Under the pieces are notes generated by a model that saw nothing but the letters and a program-made list of their open reading frames with translations, ran no database searches and was not told where the DNA came from. A program made the position numbers and the translations under genes. 64,000 nucleotides of DNA. Origin: Candidatus Doudnabacteria bacterium RIFCSPHIGHO2_02_FULL_42_25. Its GTDB lineage: Bacteria; Patescibacteria; Doudnabacteria; UBA920; O2-02-FULL-48-8. Positions 51,795 through 59,994 of this stretch are shown here, one piece after another. The DNA is taken from the NCBI GenBank assembly GCA_001777665.1, contig MFEQ01000006.1:200956-264955 (forward strand), given 5' to 3'. The first letter of the stretch is position 1; every line of letters begins with the position of its first letter.

Positions 51795-51894
51795 CCCGTT
51801 AGAAATAATGATTAGTTAATTGTACTTGTCTAATTATAATTGTCCCGCCGAGTATAAAAGTTACAAACATAAACTCTGTAAAATTTCTAACGGG
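51795..51894. mobile_element. MITE family D, copy 2 (MNPVRN type) at cyclophilin start codon
   Basis: A 100-bp element with ends CCCGTTAGAAATAATGATTA and AAATTTCTAACGGG, flanked by identical ATTCAT (51789-51794 and 51895-51900). On the minus strand the target duplication is ATGAAT, giving two ATGs. The outer ATG begins a 33-codon frame MNPVRNFTEFMFVTFILGG that stops just before the inner end. Confidence 0.87.
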
Positions 51895-51941
51895 ATTCAT
51901 ATCTCGTATAGTTTATCAAAAACTTCACTTTTTGTAAATAG

Positions 51942-51974
51942 TGACCTATTTAGTCCGATCGTACAAATAGGTAA
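51942..51974. repeat. Direct repeat A, left copy (33 bp)
   Basis: Matches 52535-52567 with one mismatch. Contains inverted arms ACCTATTT / AAATAGGT around a CCGATCG core. It ends 2 bp before the stop codon of PaaX/Cas2-like copy 2. The cyclophilin promoter lies just to its left. Confidence 0.87.
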
Positions 51975-51976
51975 GA

Positions 51977-52528
51977 TCAGCCCAGATTGAATTTTTTAAC
52001 CAGGTCAGAAAAAATATCAATTTTTCCAGCTGTTATTACTCTAACGAACGGTCTGATCTCATAAATCTCTTTTAGAAAGTCAATTTCATCCTCGCAAGGA
52101 TAAGGACAAACCCAGACGCTTTTTTGAATCATTTTAAAGCCAAGCTCAATTAATTTTTCTCTAAATACTTTTCTGTTTAGTTTAAATTCTTCTGGAATAT
52201 CAAAAACGACTATTCGCCATTGTTTATCCCAACGCTTGGGTTTTTGAATTTTCATTTCTTCTAAATTAAAACTAACTAACTTTTCTTTTCCTTCTTTTGT
52301 TAAAGTAAATTCAGTTTTGCCGTTTTTGTAGGCTACTCCGATATAACCTCTCTTCTTTAAATTACTAAATGATCTTTTTATTTGCTGGCGATTATAGGAC
52401 TTTAATCGTTTATACTGACCAAGGGCGACAAAAAGACCCGGTGCTGTCGCTGCCACTACAAATATTCCCGCTACTCCTATAAAGGCTAAAATACTTTTCG
52501 CAATTATTGATTTGTTGCTCTTTTTCAT
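51977..52528 (-). CDS. PaaX/Cas2-like membrane-anchored regulator, copy 2
   Basis: A 183-aa homologue of 36741-37418. Hydrophobic helix at about residues 12-35 (SILAFIGVAGIFVVAATAPG), winged helix about 45-85 (QQIKRSFSNLKKRGYIGVAY), Cas2/PaaX-like ferredoxin domain about 100-170 (WRIVVFDIPEEFKLNRKVFR, QKSVWVCPYPCEDEIDFLKE). The catalytic Asp of Cas2 nucleases is present in VFDIP, but there is no CRISPR context. Direct repeats A lie immediately outside its start and stop codons. Confidence 0.8.
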   Translation of the reverse strand: MKKSNKSIIAKSILAFIGVAGIFVVAATAPGLFVALGQYKRLKSYNRQQIKRSFSNLKKRGYIGVAYKNGKTEFTLTKEGKEKLVSFNLEEMKIQKPKRWDKQWRIVVFDIPEEFKLNRKVFREKLIELGFKMIQKSVWVCPYPCEDEIDFLKEIYEIRPFVRVITAGKIDIFSDLVKKFNLG

Positions 52529-52534
52529 AAATTT

Positions 52535-52567
52535 TGACCTATTTGGTCCGATCGTACAAATAGGTAA
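52535..52567. repeat. Direct repeat A, right copy (33 bp)
   Basis: Lies 6 bp upstream of the ATG of PaaX/Cas2-like copy 2 and 10 bp downstream of the comEC-like hydrolase stop. The GTCCGATCGTAC core is palindromic except at the two positions flanking CGATCG. Confidence 0.87.
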
Positions 52568-52577
52568 ATGGTGTTAA

Positions 52578-53438
52578 TTATCTAATAAGGCTTAAATTAT
52601 AACCATCAGAAACAAATTCTACCGTGCCATCGAGATCAGTCCGCAAAACTTCGACGTGTGATGCGGCTAAGTTCCCGAGTGCTTCTTCTGTCGGATGGCC
52701 ATAAGTATTGTCCTTCCCGACCTCGATGACTCCTATTTTGGGTGATACGGCTTCGATAAACTCTTTCGATGAAGAATATTTGGAGCCATGATGCCCGACT
52801 TTGAGAATATCCGCATCGAGATCAAACTGCCCTCGAATCGTATCTTCCACAATTCTGTCAATATCAGCAGTAAATAATATTTTTGTCTGGCCGAATGTTA
52901 ATTTGCCGACTATTCCTGTGTTATTTGTAGACAGGCCTTGGTCCTCGACTCCAGCTGGGGGATAATAAACATCAAACACAGTGGAATTATCCAACCAAAC
53001 CCGCTGACCCGTTTGTGCATAAATTTTTTCTGATCCTTCTTCATCCAAAAGCTTTAGAAATTCTTGGTAGGTTGCTGTCGGGGCTGTAACTTTGGTTAGC
53101 ATCATTGTCTTAACTTTATAGCGCTTCAAAATGTCTATAAATCCACTGGAGTGGTCAGCATCTGGATGAGTCAAAATCAGTAAATCAATTGACCTATCCC
53201 AAAAAGGCATTTGTTTCCCGAGTTCTGATAACACAGCGTCAGATGGTCCGCCATCGATAACGATTTGAGTACCTTGATAAGTTTGGATAAAAATTGAATC
53301 ACCCTGGCCAACATCCAGAAAATCGACCTCAAGCAAATGCTCTGACGAAGCTTTCACATTGGCCACAAAAACCACAGCGACTAAAATAGACAGAGGTAAA
53401 ATTACAAAGGTTGCGAGTTGTTTTGTTTTTGATTCCAT
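52578..53438 (-). CDS. ComEC C-terminal-type metallo-beta-lactamase hydrolase
   Basis: A 286-aa protein from the ATG at 53438 (MESKTKQLATF); a longer frame to 53516 lies within comEC. A signal-anchor helix is at about residues 10-28. The MBL fold carries VDFLDVGQGDSIFIQT, TYQGTQIVIDGG, LILTHPDADHSSGF (metal ligands) and DILKVGHHGSKYSSS. In most bacteria this domain is the C-terminal part of ComEC and is thought to degrade one DNA strand during uptake. Here it is a separate overlapping gene. Confidence 0.85.
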   Translation of the reverse strand: MESKTKQLATFVILPLSILVAVVFVANVKASSEHLLEVDFLDVGQGDSIFIQTYQGTQIVIDGGPSDAVLSELGKQMPFWDRSIDLLILTHPDADHSSGFIDILKRYKVKTMMLTKVTAPTATYQEFLKLLDEEGSEKIYAQTGQRVWLDNSTVFDVYYPPAGVEDQGLSTNNTGIVGKLTFGQTKILFTADIDRIVEDTIRGQFDLDADILKVGHHGSKYSSSKEFIEAVSPKIGVIEVGKDNTYGHPTEEALGNLAASHVEVLRTDLDGTVEFVSDGYNLSLIR

Positions 53439-54826
53439 AACCAAATTAATCCGATTAAAAGAATATAATAAACAGCACCCACATACCAATTCGTCGAAAA
53501 TGAAAACGAGGCCCACGGGATTTTACTCGCCCACTCCACCACAGTTAAAACGTAAGTTAAAACGCCCCAAGCCAGCCAAATAAATGGATACGGCAAGAAT
53601 GCTGCTAGAAATCCAAACAACATGGCCAGTGGAATGAAATATAGAATCAAAACATTGACTGGGATCGCGACAGCTGATAATCGACTAAAGTAAATCAGGA
53701 TAATGGGCAAAGTCGCGATGTAGGCTGCAGTCGATGGAACTAAATAAAAGTTGATAAATTTCGGAACTCGGCAAAAGTATTGTGTCAGGATAGGGCCAAT
53801 AAAAACTAGTCCCATTAGGGCGGCAAAAGATAGTAAAAATCCCAAATCAAAATGCAAAATTTGCGGGTTGATCGCAACCATCACGGCGGCAGTTAGCGCG
53901 AGTGCATTGTTAATATTTTTTCTGCGTCCGATGTTCAGTGCGAGCATGCCCAAAATCCCCATAATACCCGCACGCACGGCCGAAGCAGACGCTCCGACCA
54001 TGATCACAAACAGTACTATGGTAACTAACGCCAAAATAAAAGAAATGCGGCGGTTAAAAAAGAATATTAAGAACCAGTTGATGGCCGAAGCTATAATCGT
54101 GATGTTGAACCCAGAAATCGCGATGACATGGGTTGTCCCAGTTATGGACAAGCTGTCCAATAAATCTTGCGGGATGGTTTTACGCATACCAACAAGAATC
54201 CCAGCCAAGAAGGAATTTTGCGGCTCCGGAAGCAAAATCTCTAACCGGTGCGTAAATTTTTTCTTTATTTGGATCAATAACGCTCGCACAGGATTACCAA
54301 AGCCCTCTTCGATTTCAAAAATCTTCGGATTATAAACCACAGCGTCGATGCCATACCGCGACAAATAATTTTTATACGAAAAATCCTCGAATTCTTTGGG
54401 TTCCAGAATTTTCCCCTCGAAATTTATCATTTGACCATACTCATATTCTGGAAATCGACTAACCCGCAGCAAAATTTTAGATTCTAATTGCTGATTGTTA
54501 ATAATTAGTTTCCCAACAGTCAAAAATGTTTTGTCTGAACGAACATCTGGTTCCTCGACTATCACTCCTTGCAATACCAGCTCTTGGTCATAAAACTGTT
54601 CTAAATCATTTTGTCGATAATCAGTCGCAAATCTTAAACTTCCAAGCAAGGCGATAATTCCGGCAATAGCCAAAATTAAAACTCTTTGATTGCGAAACGC
54701 AATTGTGCCGGCAATTATAAAAATCATGGCCAGAATAGCCATGATTTGATAATTTATGAATCGCCCGAAAAAGACACCGACAATGAATGCTATACAGAAA
54801 ATCAAAAAGATTTTCGATTTGGGCAT
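53402..54826 (-). CDS. comEC: ComEC-like DNA uptake channel (N-terminal and competence domains)
   Basis: A 474-aa membrane protein. DUF4131-like N-terminal part (about residues 25-190) with an OB-like extracellular segment, then the competence domain (about 200-470) with GITGTTHVIAISGFNITII-like motif (ITGTTHVIAISGFNITIIAS) and about ten helices. It would move single-stranded DNA through the membrane, fitting a genome with type IV pili. The MBL domain is encoded next door with a 37-nt overlap. Its ATG overlaps the hisS stop by 1 nt (TAATG). Confidence 0.87.
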   Translation of the reverse strand: MPKSKIFLIFCIAFIVGVFFGRFINYQIMAILAMIFIIAGTIAFRNQRVLILAIAGIIALLGSLRFATDYRQNDLEQFYDQELVLQGVIVEEPDVRSDKTFLTVGKLIINNQQLESKILLRVSRFPEYEYGQMINFEGKILEPKEFEDFSYKNYLSRYGIDAVVYNPKIFEIEEGFGNPVRALLIQIKKKFTHRLEILLPEPQNSFLAGILVGMRKTIPQDLLDSLSITGTTHVIAISGFNITIIASAINWFLIFFFNRRISFILALVTIVLFVIMVGASASAVRAGIMGILGMLALNIGRRKNINNALALTAAVMVAINPQILHFDLGFLLSFAALMGLVFIGPILTQYFCRVPKFINFYLVPSTAAYIATLPIILIYFSRLSAVAIPVNVLILYFIPLAMLFGFLAAFLPYPFIWLAWGVLTYVLTVVEWASKIPWASFSFSTNWYVGAVYYILLIGLIWLWNQKQNNSQPL

Positions 54827-56046
54827 TATTTCATCATTGATTTCACTTTGTTTATTAATTCACTTATGCTTACTGTAATTTGTTCTTTAGTTTGCAAATC
54901 TTTCAGATTGACTCGGTCAGATTTAGATTCTTCCAGGCCCATGATCACCGCAACCTTCACATTTTTACGTTCTGCGTATTTAAACTGTTTATCCAACTTC
55001 GCAGTATCGTAGTAAATTTCAGTATTGATTCCAGCGCTTCGGAGTTCTGAAGCAATTTTTAAATATTCTGGAATCAATTTTTCGTCGAGATTAAAAATTA
55101 TAACTTCAGAGCTCGTTACTGAAGGTAATTTACCACTTTCTTCCAAAGCTGCAAATAGTCGATCAAGTCCGATTGAACCACCAACTGCTGATTCTTCTTT
55201 CCCAGAAATTTTTCCAATCAAATTATCATACCGACCACCAGCGGCAATACTGCCAAATTTGGGATTATCTTTCAGGACGAATTCAAAGATTGTCCCGGTA
55301 TAATAATCTAAACCCCTCGCCAAGGTTGGTTCGAATACATAATTCTTCACACCAAAATTTTTTAAATAATTTTCGAATTCTGAAATAAAGACTTGTCCTT
55401 TATCCTTCATTTGGGATCGATATTCATCCAAAGAAATTTTAATCCCTTGTTCTTTCAATAACTCAACCACATCGTCTTCACCCATTTTGTCCATCTTGTC
55501 AATCGTTCGTAAAAAAATTGTTTTATCTTCATCGCCCAAAACTTCGTCGATAATTTGACGGTTGTTGTATTTGACCACGACCTCACCAATATCGAGCGTT
55601 TCAAAAGCCGAGGCAATGGTGGCCACGACTTCGGCATCAGCAACTAATGCTTTACTGCCGATAATATCAACATCACATTGCATAAATTCTCGAAATCGGC
55701 CGCGTTGAGTATTTTCTGCCCGCCAGACATTTGCAATCTGATATCGTTTGAATGGTTTGATTAAATTTGGGTCAGACCCCACTACTCTAGTAAGTGATAG
55801 CGTTAAGTCATACCGTAGTGCTATTTCCCTATCACCTAAATCTTTAAATTTATAAATCAACTTCTCATCTTCGCCAATTTTGCCTTTCAGTAATTCGTAT
55901 GGCTCGAGCGCTGGGGTGTCCATCGGGGCAAACCCAAAACGCTCAAAGACTGATTCAATCTTTGAGATAATATTTTTTCGCGCTATCTGCGTGTCAGGCA
56001 AATAGTCCCGAAACCCTTTTAATACTTGCGGTATTTCTTTGGCCAT
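54826..56046 (-). CDS. hisS: Histidyl-tRNA synthetase
   Basis: A 406-aa class II synthetase that charges tRNA-His. Motif 1 region GFRDYLPDTQIARKNIISKI, motif 2 FKRYQIANVWRAENTQRGRF with REFMQCDVDIIG, histidine-specific ARGLDYYTGTIFEF, and motif 3 AVGGSIGLDRLFAALEE. The anticodon-binding domain covers about residues 320-405. Starts a run hisS-comEC-MBL. Confidence 0.95.
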   Translation of the reverse strand: MAKEIPQVLKGFRDYLPDTQIARKNIISKIESVFERFGFAPMDTPALEPYELLKGKIGEDEKLIYKFKDLGDREIALRYDLTLSLTRVVGSDPNLIKPFKRYQIANVWRAENTQRGRFREFMQCDVDIIGSKALVADAEVVATIASAFETLDIGEVVVKYNNRQIIDEVLGDEDKTIFLRTIDKMDKMGEDDVVELLKEQGIKISLDEYRSQMKDKGQVFISEFENYLKNFGVKNYVFEPTLARGLDYYTGTIFEFVLKDNPKFGSIAAGGRYDNLIGKISGKEESAVGGSIGLDRLFAALEESGKLPSVTSSEVIIFNLDEKLIPEYLKIASELRSAGINTEIYYDTAKLDKQFKYAERKNVKVAVIMGLEESKSDRVNLKDLQTKEQITVSISELINKVKSMMK

Positions 56047-56074
56047 ATGATAATTTTAGCAGTTTTTAAGCTTA

Positions 56075-56112
56075 AAAAAAAGGAGCCACGGACCTGGGGT
56101 GTGGTCGAGGCT
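56075..56112 (-). terminator. Terminator of the 189-aa orphan gene
   Basis: On the minus strand GAGCC...GGCTCC stem followed by TTTTTTTTAAGC, immediately after the stop codon. Confidence 0.7.
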
Positions 56113-56113
56113 C

Positions 56114-56683
56114 TCATTGAAGGAAACTAGATCGAACTGATCTGTTCACGGTCACGCCGCGTGCTTCCAAACGTTTCGCCGCTCGTTTGCTTCCGGTTCG
56201 AATCCACAGATCATAGAGTCGTAAAACACTTTGATCTGTTCGATCCGAAGAAAGATCCCGGACCTCACTGATTACGTCAACGAACGACACGAACCTCTCG
56301 GCCAACTCTTGAAAGACGTCGCCGAGGGTGGGGTCAGCAGACCCTGCCAGTTGGCCGTAGGCTGTTTCGCCGAGCTGAACGTAATATTCGGGGCTGACGA
56401 GAGATCGCTCTAACGATTCGGAAAAAAATCCCGTAACGAAGAGCGACATGTCGCCGACAAAACGCAGCTCGTGTCTGTGATGAGCGCCCTCCCCATGGAG
56501 AGAGTAGTAAAGTCTCGGCCCCAGGGCATCATCTTGAGTCTCTCTCATCCGGACAAAACCAGTGAGCAGATTGACCACGTAGAACGACGTTAGCTCACTT
56601 GCCGCGACCTTCTGCTTCGCCATCGCAGATTCCACGAGTTCGCGGAAGTACTCTGTAGGCGACTGAGGACTGAAAGTAGGCAT
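56114..56683 (-). CDS. Orphan 189-aa protein, GC-rich cassette
   Basis: A soluble helical protein from the ATG at 56683, chosen for GCGGAGGAAGAG upstream. Contains SPEYYVQLGETAYGQLAGS (about residues 106-124) and a basic C-terminus. No family recognised. Own ribosome site and terminator, GC-rich codons, and position between AT-rich housekeeping genes mark it as one of the foreign-looking cassettes. Confidence 0.6.
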   Translation of the reverse strand: MPTFSPQSPTEYFRELVESAMAKQKVAASELTSFYVVNLLTGFVRMRETQDDALGPRLYYSLHGEGAHHRHELRFVGDMSLFVTGFFSESLERSLVSPEYYVQLGETAYGQLAGSADPTLGDVFQELAERFVSFVDVISEVRDLSSDRTDQSVLRLYDLWIRTGSKRAAKRLEARGVTVNRSVRSSFLQ

Positions 56684-56732
56684 CTCTTCCTCCGCGAAAA
56701 TGTTATCCCAATTATATGCTAAAAATATGCAC

Positions 56733-56951
56733 TTACAAAATCTCAATCAGCTTATGTGTACTTTTGTGTCCGGAACGGATGCGGATTCGCGACGGGGAAG
56801 TATTGAAATAATCAGCCAAAATCTCAATCACGGCATCATTGGCTTGATTGTCAGCAGGTATTGCTGTCGTCCAAATCTTGTACTCTTCTAATCCAGTTTC
56901 TTCGATGCGATCGCTGGACGCATGGGTTTGTACTTTGACTCGTATAACCAT
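56733..56951 (-). CDS. DUF167 (YggU-like) protein
   Basis: A 72-aa single-domain protein: VIRVKVQTHASSDRIEE, then IPADNQANDAVIEILADYF and SRIRIRSGHKSTHKLIEI, the full DUF167 pattern (KVxPxAxxxxI, PxxGxANxxLxxxLA, xGxxSxxKxx). Function unknown in all bacteria. It overlaps the DUF6580 gene by 64 nt. Confidence 0.82.
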   Translation of the reverse strand: MVIRVKVQTHASSDRIEETGLEEYKIWTTAIPADNQANDAVIEILADYFNTSPSRIRIRSGHKSTHKLIEIL

Positions 56952-57418
56952 ATTAGTTCATAAAGACCAAAGAATAATCCTACATAAAAAAGGTCGCCTA
57001 ATAAAGTATATTTAAAAAATGGCAAGGCGTTGATGTAAGAAGTGATCTGGCCATCCAAAGTATGTGGGTACATTTTCGGCGGATAAATCCAAACCAAATT
57101 TGTAATCAAATAAAACAAAGTTGAACCGATGAGAGTACCCCCTACAACCGTAAACACATTTTTATGATTGCGGATCCAAAGCCCAATTAATCCAACTAGG
57201 AAAAAAGTCCCATAAACTGATAATCTGGATTGCCAGTTATCAAATCCCAAGAAAACATCGGAAACGATCATGGCAGACAGAGGTAAAATCAAAGCTAGAC
57301 GCTTGTCTTTTACATACACAGCGCCAAATAATGCCAGTGCTGCAATCGGAGCAAAATTAGCAGGATGAGGAAGGATGCGTAGCACTGCACCCATAAGAAT
57401 TAAGAAATATATTAGCAT
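56888..57418 (-). CDS. DUF6580-family membrane protein, putative transporter S-component
   Basis: A 176-aa protein with about five to six helices. ILPHPANFAPIAALALFGA (about residues 16-34) is the family signature. Family members resemble ECF-type substrate-binding subunits. Its neighbours include DUF4430 (transcobalamin-like) and, 1.5 kb upstream, cobO and nrdJ, so cobalamin or a precursor is a reasonable candidate substrate. No ECF ATPase genes are in the window. Confidence 0.72.
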   Translation of the reverse strand: MLIYFLILMGAVLRILPHPANFAPIAALALFGAVYVKDKRLALILPLSAMIVSDVFLGFDNWQSRLSVYGTFFLVGLIGLWIRNHKNVFTVVGGTLIGSTLFYLITNLVWIYPPKMYPHTLDGQITSYINALPFFKYTLLGDLFYVGLFFGLYELIWLYESKYKPMRPAIASKKLD

Positions 57419-57450
57419 TGTTCTATTTACTGCTTACTGTTTACTAATTA

Positions 57451-57825
57451 CTAAAATTTTATTTCATCGATCTGCCATTTGATGTGGTCAGAATTTTTAG
57501 TGATGTATTGATCTGCACCGACTTGAGAAAAAGCACCGTTTACATACATTGCCCAAAAATGTTTATCGTCCGGCTTCACTCCATCGATGGCTTCCACCAT
57601 TTCGCCAAATGAAAAACTTTTTACTTCTACCTGATGCGTAGATTTCAAAATTTCCATAGCGTTCTTACCATCCAAACCTTGATATTCGACAGTGCTGACT
57701 GTTTGCTTCTGTTGGGTAGATTCAGTGATAGGTGATTTGACTGGCTGCTGTGTAAACGCATAGATAATCCCGACTATGGCGATGATTACTACTATAATAA
57801 AAGTTTCGAAACGCTTAAAAGTCAT
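57451..57825 (-). CDS. DUF4430 (transcobalamin-like) surface protein
   Basis: A 124-aa protein with an N-terminal membrane anchor (about residues 7-26) and a single DUF4430 domain (about 45-124): GKNAMEILKSTHQVEVKSFS, VKPDDKHFWAMYVNGAFSQV, GADQYITKNSDHIKW. This domain is shared with the cobalamin-binding C-terminal part of intrinsic factor and transcobalamin. It is 32 nt upstream of the DUF6580 gene. A B12-capture role is inference. Confidence 0.75.
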   Translation of the reverse strand: MTFKRFETFIIVVIIAIVGIIYAFTQQPVKSPITESTQQKQTVSTVEYQGLDGKNAMEILKSTHQVEVKSFSFGEMVEAIDGVKPDDKHFWAMYVNGAFSQVGADQYITKNSDHIKWQIDEIKF

Positions 57826-57924
57826 ATTATTCAGAATTAATTAGCTTGGGTTATATTACCAACTTCACTCTTGGTTGTAAATATGTTATTTTATATCGGT
57901 TCAACCCAAACGGAGGGTATACAA

Positions 57925-58884
57925 ATGTCGAGTCTGGAAAGCTTGGTGGTTCATAGGTATGTGGATCGAAATGGGGTTGAGCACGTACTCGAGTACGAAC
58001 CGTTCTCACGCCCACCGGATCCTTTACCGCCACCTCCTATTGTCTTCCGCAAGCTGGAAACGATCGAGATCCCGAAGCCACCAGAGAAGCAACACCTGTG
58101 GCAATGGCCAGATGGGAGTTTCACCTACCAGCACAACGGAGCAGACCGTTACCACTATTACGAGACACTGAAGATTCCCACACCTCAACCACCTGCTCCA
58201 CTACCGCAGCAGCAATACGAGTATCTCGAAATCCCTGCACCCAAACCCCCATCCGAAATCGTGCCGCAGAAGCCTGTGTACCTGGATGTCGATGTCGGGC
58301 CAACGCCAGTGCCTGGGCCACTGCCGGTTCAGCACTACGAATACCTCGAACCACATAAGCTGAAGGCTCCGTTTTTCGACTGGTCGGTGCTCAGTTCGAG
58401 ACGGTTGGCACTGGACTACATCCATGAAATACCTAGTAGTTGGATGCCGGAGCGGTGGATTCAACCTCAGCTGTCAGTTGTGGTGGAGAACAAAACAGTC
58501 CATCTCTATGGACACCACGTTACAGTGCAGGCACAGGTAAGTAATCCCGGCGGGCCGATCTTGATTGGAAAAATCAAAATCCATGACAGCTCCGCCCGAG
58601 CCAAAGAAAAGGTGTCACTTCGGCCCCTGAAGTTCTCCAAATTAGTGTGGGTCAACCCAACCAAGCATGATTACTACCTCGAGGTGGATGACATGCTGGT
58701 TCACATCTATTTGGTTCAGGAACCATACAAGTGCCTGGTGAAGGTCTACGACGCGGACGAAGTGCAAGTACACGAACGTAGTCGGACACATTATTTTCCA
58801 AGCAAAATCGATCCTCGACCTTTCTCACGCGGCTTGCTGCGCGCCATCCGCAAGATGCGCGAATCTAAGCAGATCCGGCGTTGA
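57925..58884 (+). CDS. Orphan proline-rich 319-aa protein, GC-rich cassette
   Basis: Starts at 57925 after CGGAGGGTATACAA; an extension to 57871 is unlikely. Residues about 25-165 are a Pro-rich region with repeated units of the form YEYLEIPAPKPP / HYEYLEPHKL / LETIEIPKPPE. The C-terminal half (about 185-310) has a mixed beta-rich globular pattern with a strongly basic tail (RKMRESKQIRR). No signal peptide. No family recognised. Plus-strand gene between minus-strand operons, with a strong terminator, hence a self-contained insert. Confidence 0.6.
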   Translation: MSSLESLVVHRYVDRNGVEHVLEYEPFSRPPDPLPPPPIVFRKLETIEIPKPPEKQHLWQWPDGSFTYQHNGADRYHYYETLKIPTPQPPAPLPQQQYEYLEIPAPKPPSEIVPQKPVYLDVDVGPTPVPGPLPVQHYEYLEPHKLKAPFFDWSVLSSRRLALDYIHEIPSSWMPERWIQPQLSVVVENKTVHLYGHHVTVQAQVSNPGGPILIGKIKIHDSSARAKEKVSLRPLKFSKLVWVNPTKHDYYLEVDDMLVHIYLVQEPYKCLVKVYDADEVQVHERSRTHYFPSKIDPRPFSRGLLRAIRKMRESKQIRR

Positions 58885-58885
58885 C

Positions 58886-58918
58886 GATCTTGGGACACAA
58901 GTCCCAAGATCTTTTTTT
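58886..58918 (+). terminator. Terminator of the proline-rich gene
   Basis: GATCTTGGGAC-acaa-GTCCCAAGATC perfect stem followed by TTTTTTT. Confidence 0.92.
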
Positions 58919-58927
58919 ATCAAAGAA

Positions 58928-59455
58928 CTAGTAATCTATTCCTCTTTGCGCTAGAATTCCTGAATAATACGGGTGCTTGATCATTTTCATTTCAGTCACC
59001 AGATCTGCTTTCTCTATAATTTTTTTAAATCTTTTGTGTCCGGTCATGCAGAGATGCACTTTCTCTGGCTTCGCCTCCATAATTTCCAAAACGTCTTCTT
59101 CAGTTAACAATTTCGATTCAATAGCTGACAAAGCTTCATCTAAAACCACTAAATTATATTCTTGGGACTGTAAATATTTAATCGCTTCGGCTTTTGCAAC
59201 TTGCGCAGCTTTGATGTGCTCCTCAAGTGGTTTACGGTCCCCGAGTATTCCCACAAAACCCCTGCCCATCAATTTTACTTCTACGCCAAGTTTACCAAGT
59301 GATTCTCTTTCTCCCGATGGCCAATCTCCTTTGACAAATTGTAAATACAAAACCTTGAAGCCCGTACCCGCAGCTCTAGTTGCCAACCCAGCTGCAGCCG
59401 AAGTCTTTCCCTTCCCATCGCCGATATAAACAATTATCAGTCCTTTTTTAGCCAT
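58928..59455 (-). CDS. cobO: Cob(I)alamin adenosyltransferase (CobO/BtuR type)
   Basis: A 175-aa P-loop enzyme: YIGDGKGKTSAAAGLATRA (Walker A, about residues 11-29), VLYLQFVKGDWPSGE, LVVLDEALSAIESKLL (Walker B) and HLCMTGHK. It adds the adenosyl group of ATP to Co(I) to make adenosylcobalamin, the cofactor of the class II RNR two genes upstream. Spacing to the membrane gene is 2 nt. Confidence 0.92.
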   Translation of the reverse strand: MAKKGLIIVYIGDGKGKTSAAAGLATRAAGTGFKVLYLQFVKGDWPSGERESLGKLGVEVKLMGRGFVGILGDRKPLEEHIKAAQVAKAEAIKYLQSQEYNLVVLDEALSAIESKLLTEEDVLEIMEAKPEKVHLCMTGHKRFKKIIEKADLVTEMKMIKHPYYSGILAQRGIDY

Positions 59456-59457
59456 AC

Positions 59458-59994
59458 TTAAGCTGCTATAGAAGCGACAATTAAAATCCCAATAAAATTA
59501 AAAATCAATGAGATCGGAATGACTAAATTTGTTTTCGAATTCGAAAATCCAAGAATCGCTATTCCCAATTCATCTGGAAATGGTGAGGCGATGATGATCC
59601 CGGCAATTGCGTATGCTAGCCAACGAAATCGCGGGATTCGAAAATAGCGCTGGTTCATGTCGATATGAAAAAGCGCATAAAAATCTTTGGCCAATCGATC
59701 CCGTAGAAGTTTGAACATCAGCAGGTCGCCGAGCAATGCTCCAAAGGATCCGACTACTGCCACGAGTATCGGGGATGAATCTTGAGCGATCTCACTTAAA
59801 ATTACTATTGCTGGGGCCGTGGTGAAAATCGAAGTGAAAAATAACCCGGCCACGAAACTGCCGATAATTTCAAAATTTTTGAGTGCTGATAAAAATCTTT
59901 CAAACTCCGCAGACTCACCCAGCCAAATGGCGATGATGATGCTGAGCAATATGAACCCAAAATCAATCAGTAAATTCCTACTCGCTCTTTTCAC
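59458..59994 (-). CDS. Membrane protein, VTT/small-transporter-like
   Basis: A 178-aa protein with about five helices. Segments GSFVAGLFFTSIFTTAPAIV, SFGALLGDLLMFKLLRDRL and IIASPFPDELGIAILGFS resemble small predicted membrane proteins related to the DedA/VTT group. Function unknown. Placed 1 nt after nrdJ and 2 nt before cobO, so part of the RNR/B12 operon. Confidence 0.7.
   Translation of the reverse strand: MKRASRNLLIDFGFILLSIIIAIWLGESAEFERFLSALKNFEIIGSFVAGLFFTSIFTTAPAIVILSEIAQDSSPILVAVVGSFGALLGDLLMFKLLRDRLAKDFYALFHIDMNQRYFRIPRFRWLAYAIAGIIIASPFPDELGIAILGFSNSKTNLVIPISLIFNFIGILIVASIAA

Noticed and set aside
53751..54335. 194-aa plus-strand frame inside comEC
   Set aside because: Shadow of the comEC membrane helices, no start signals.
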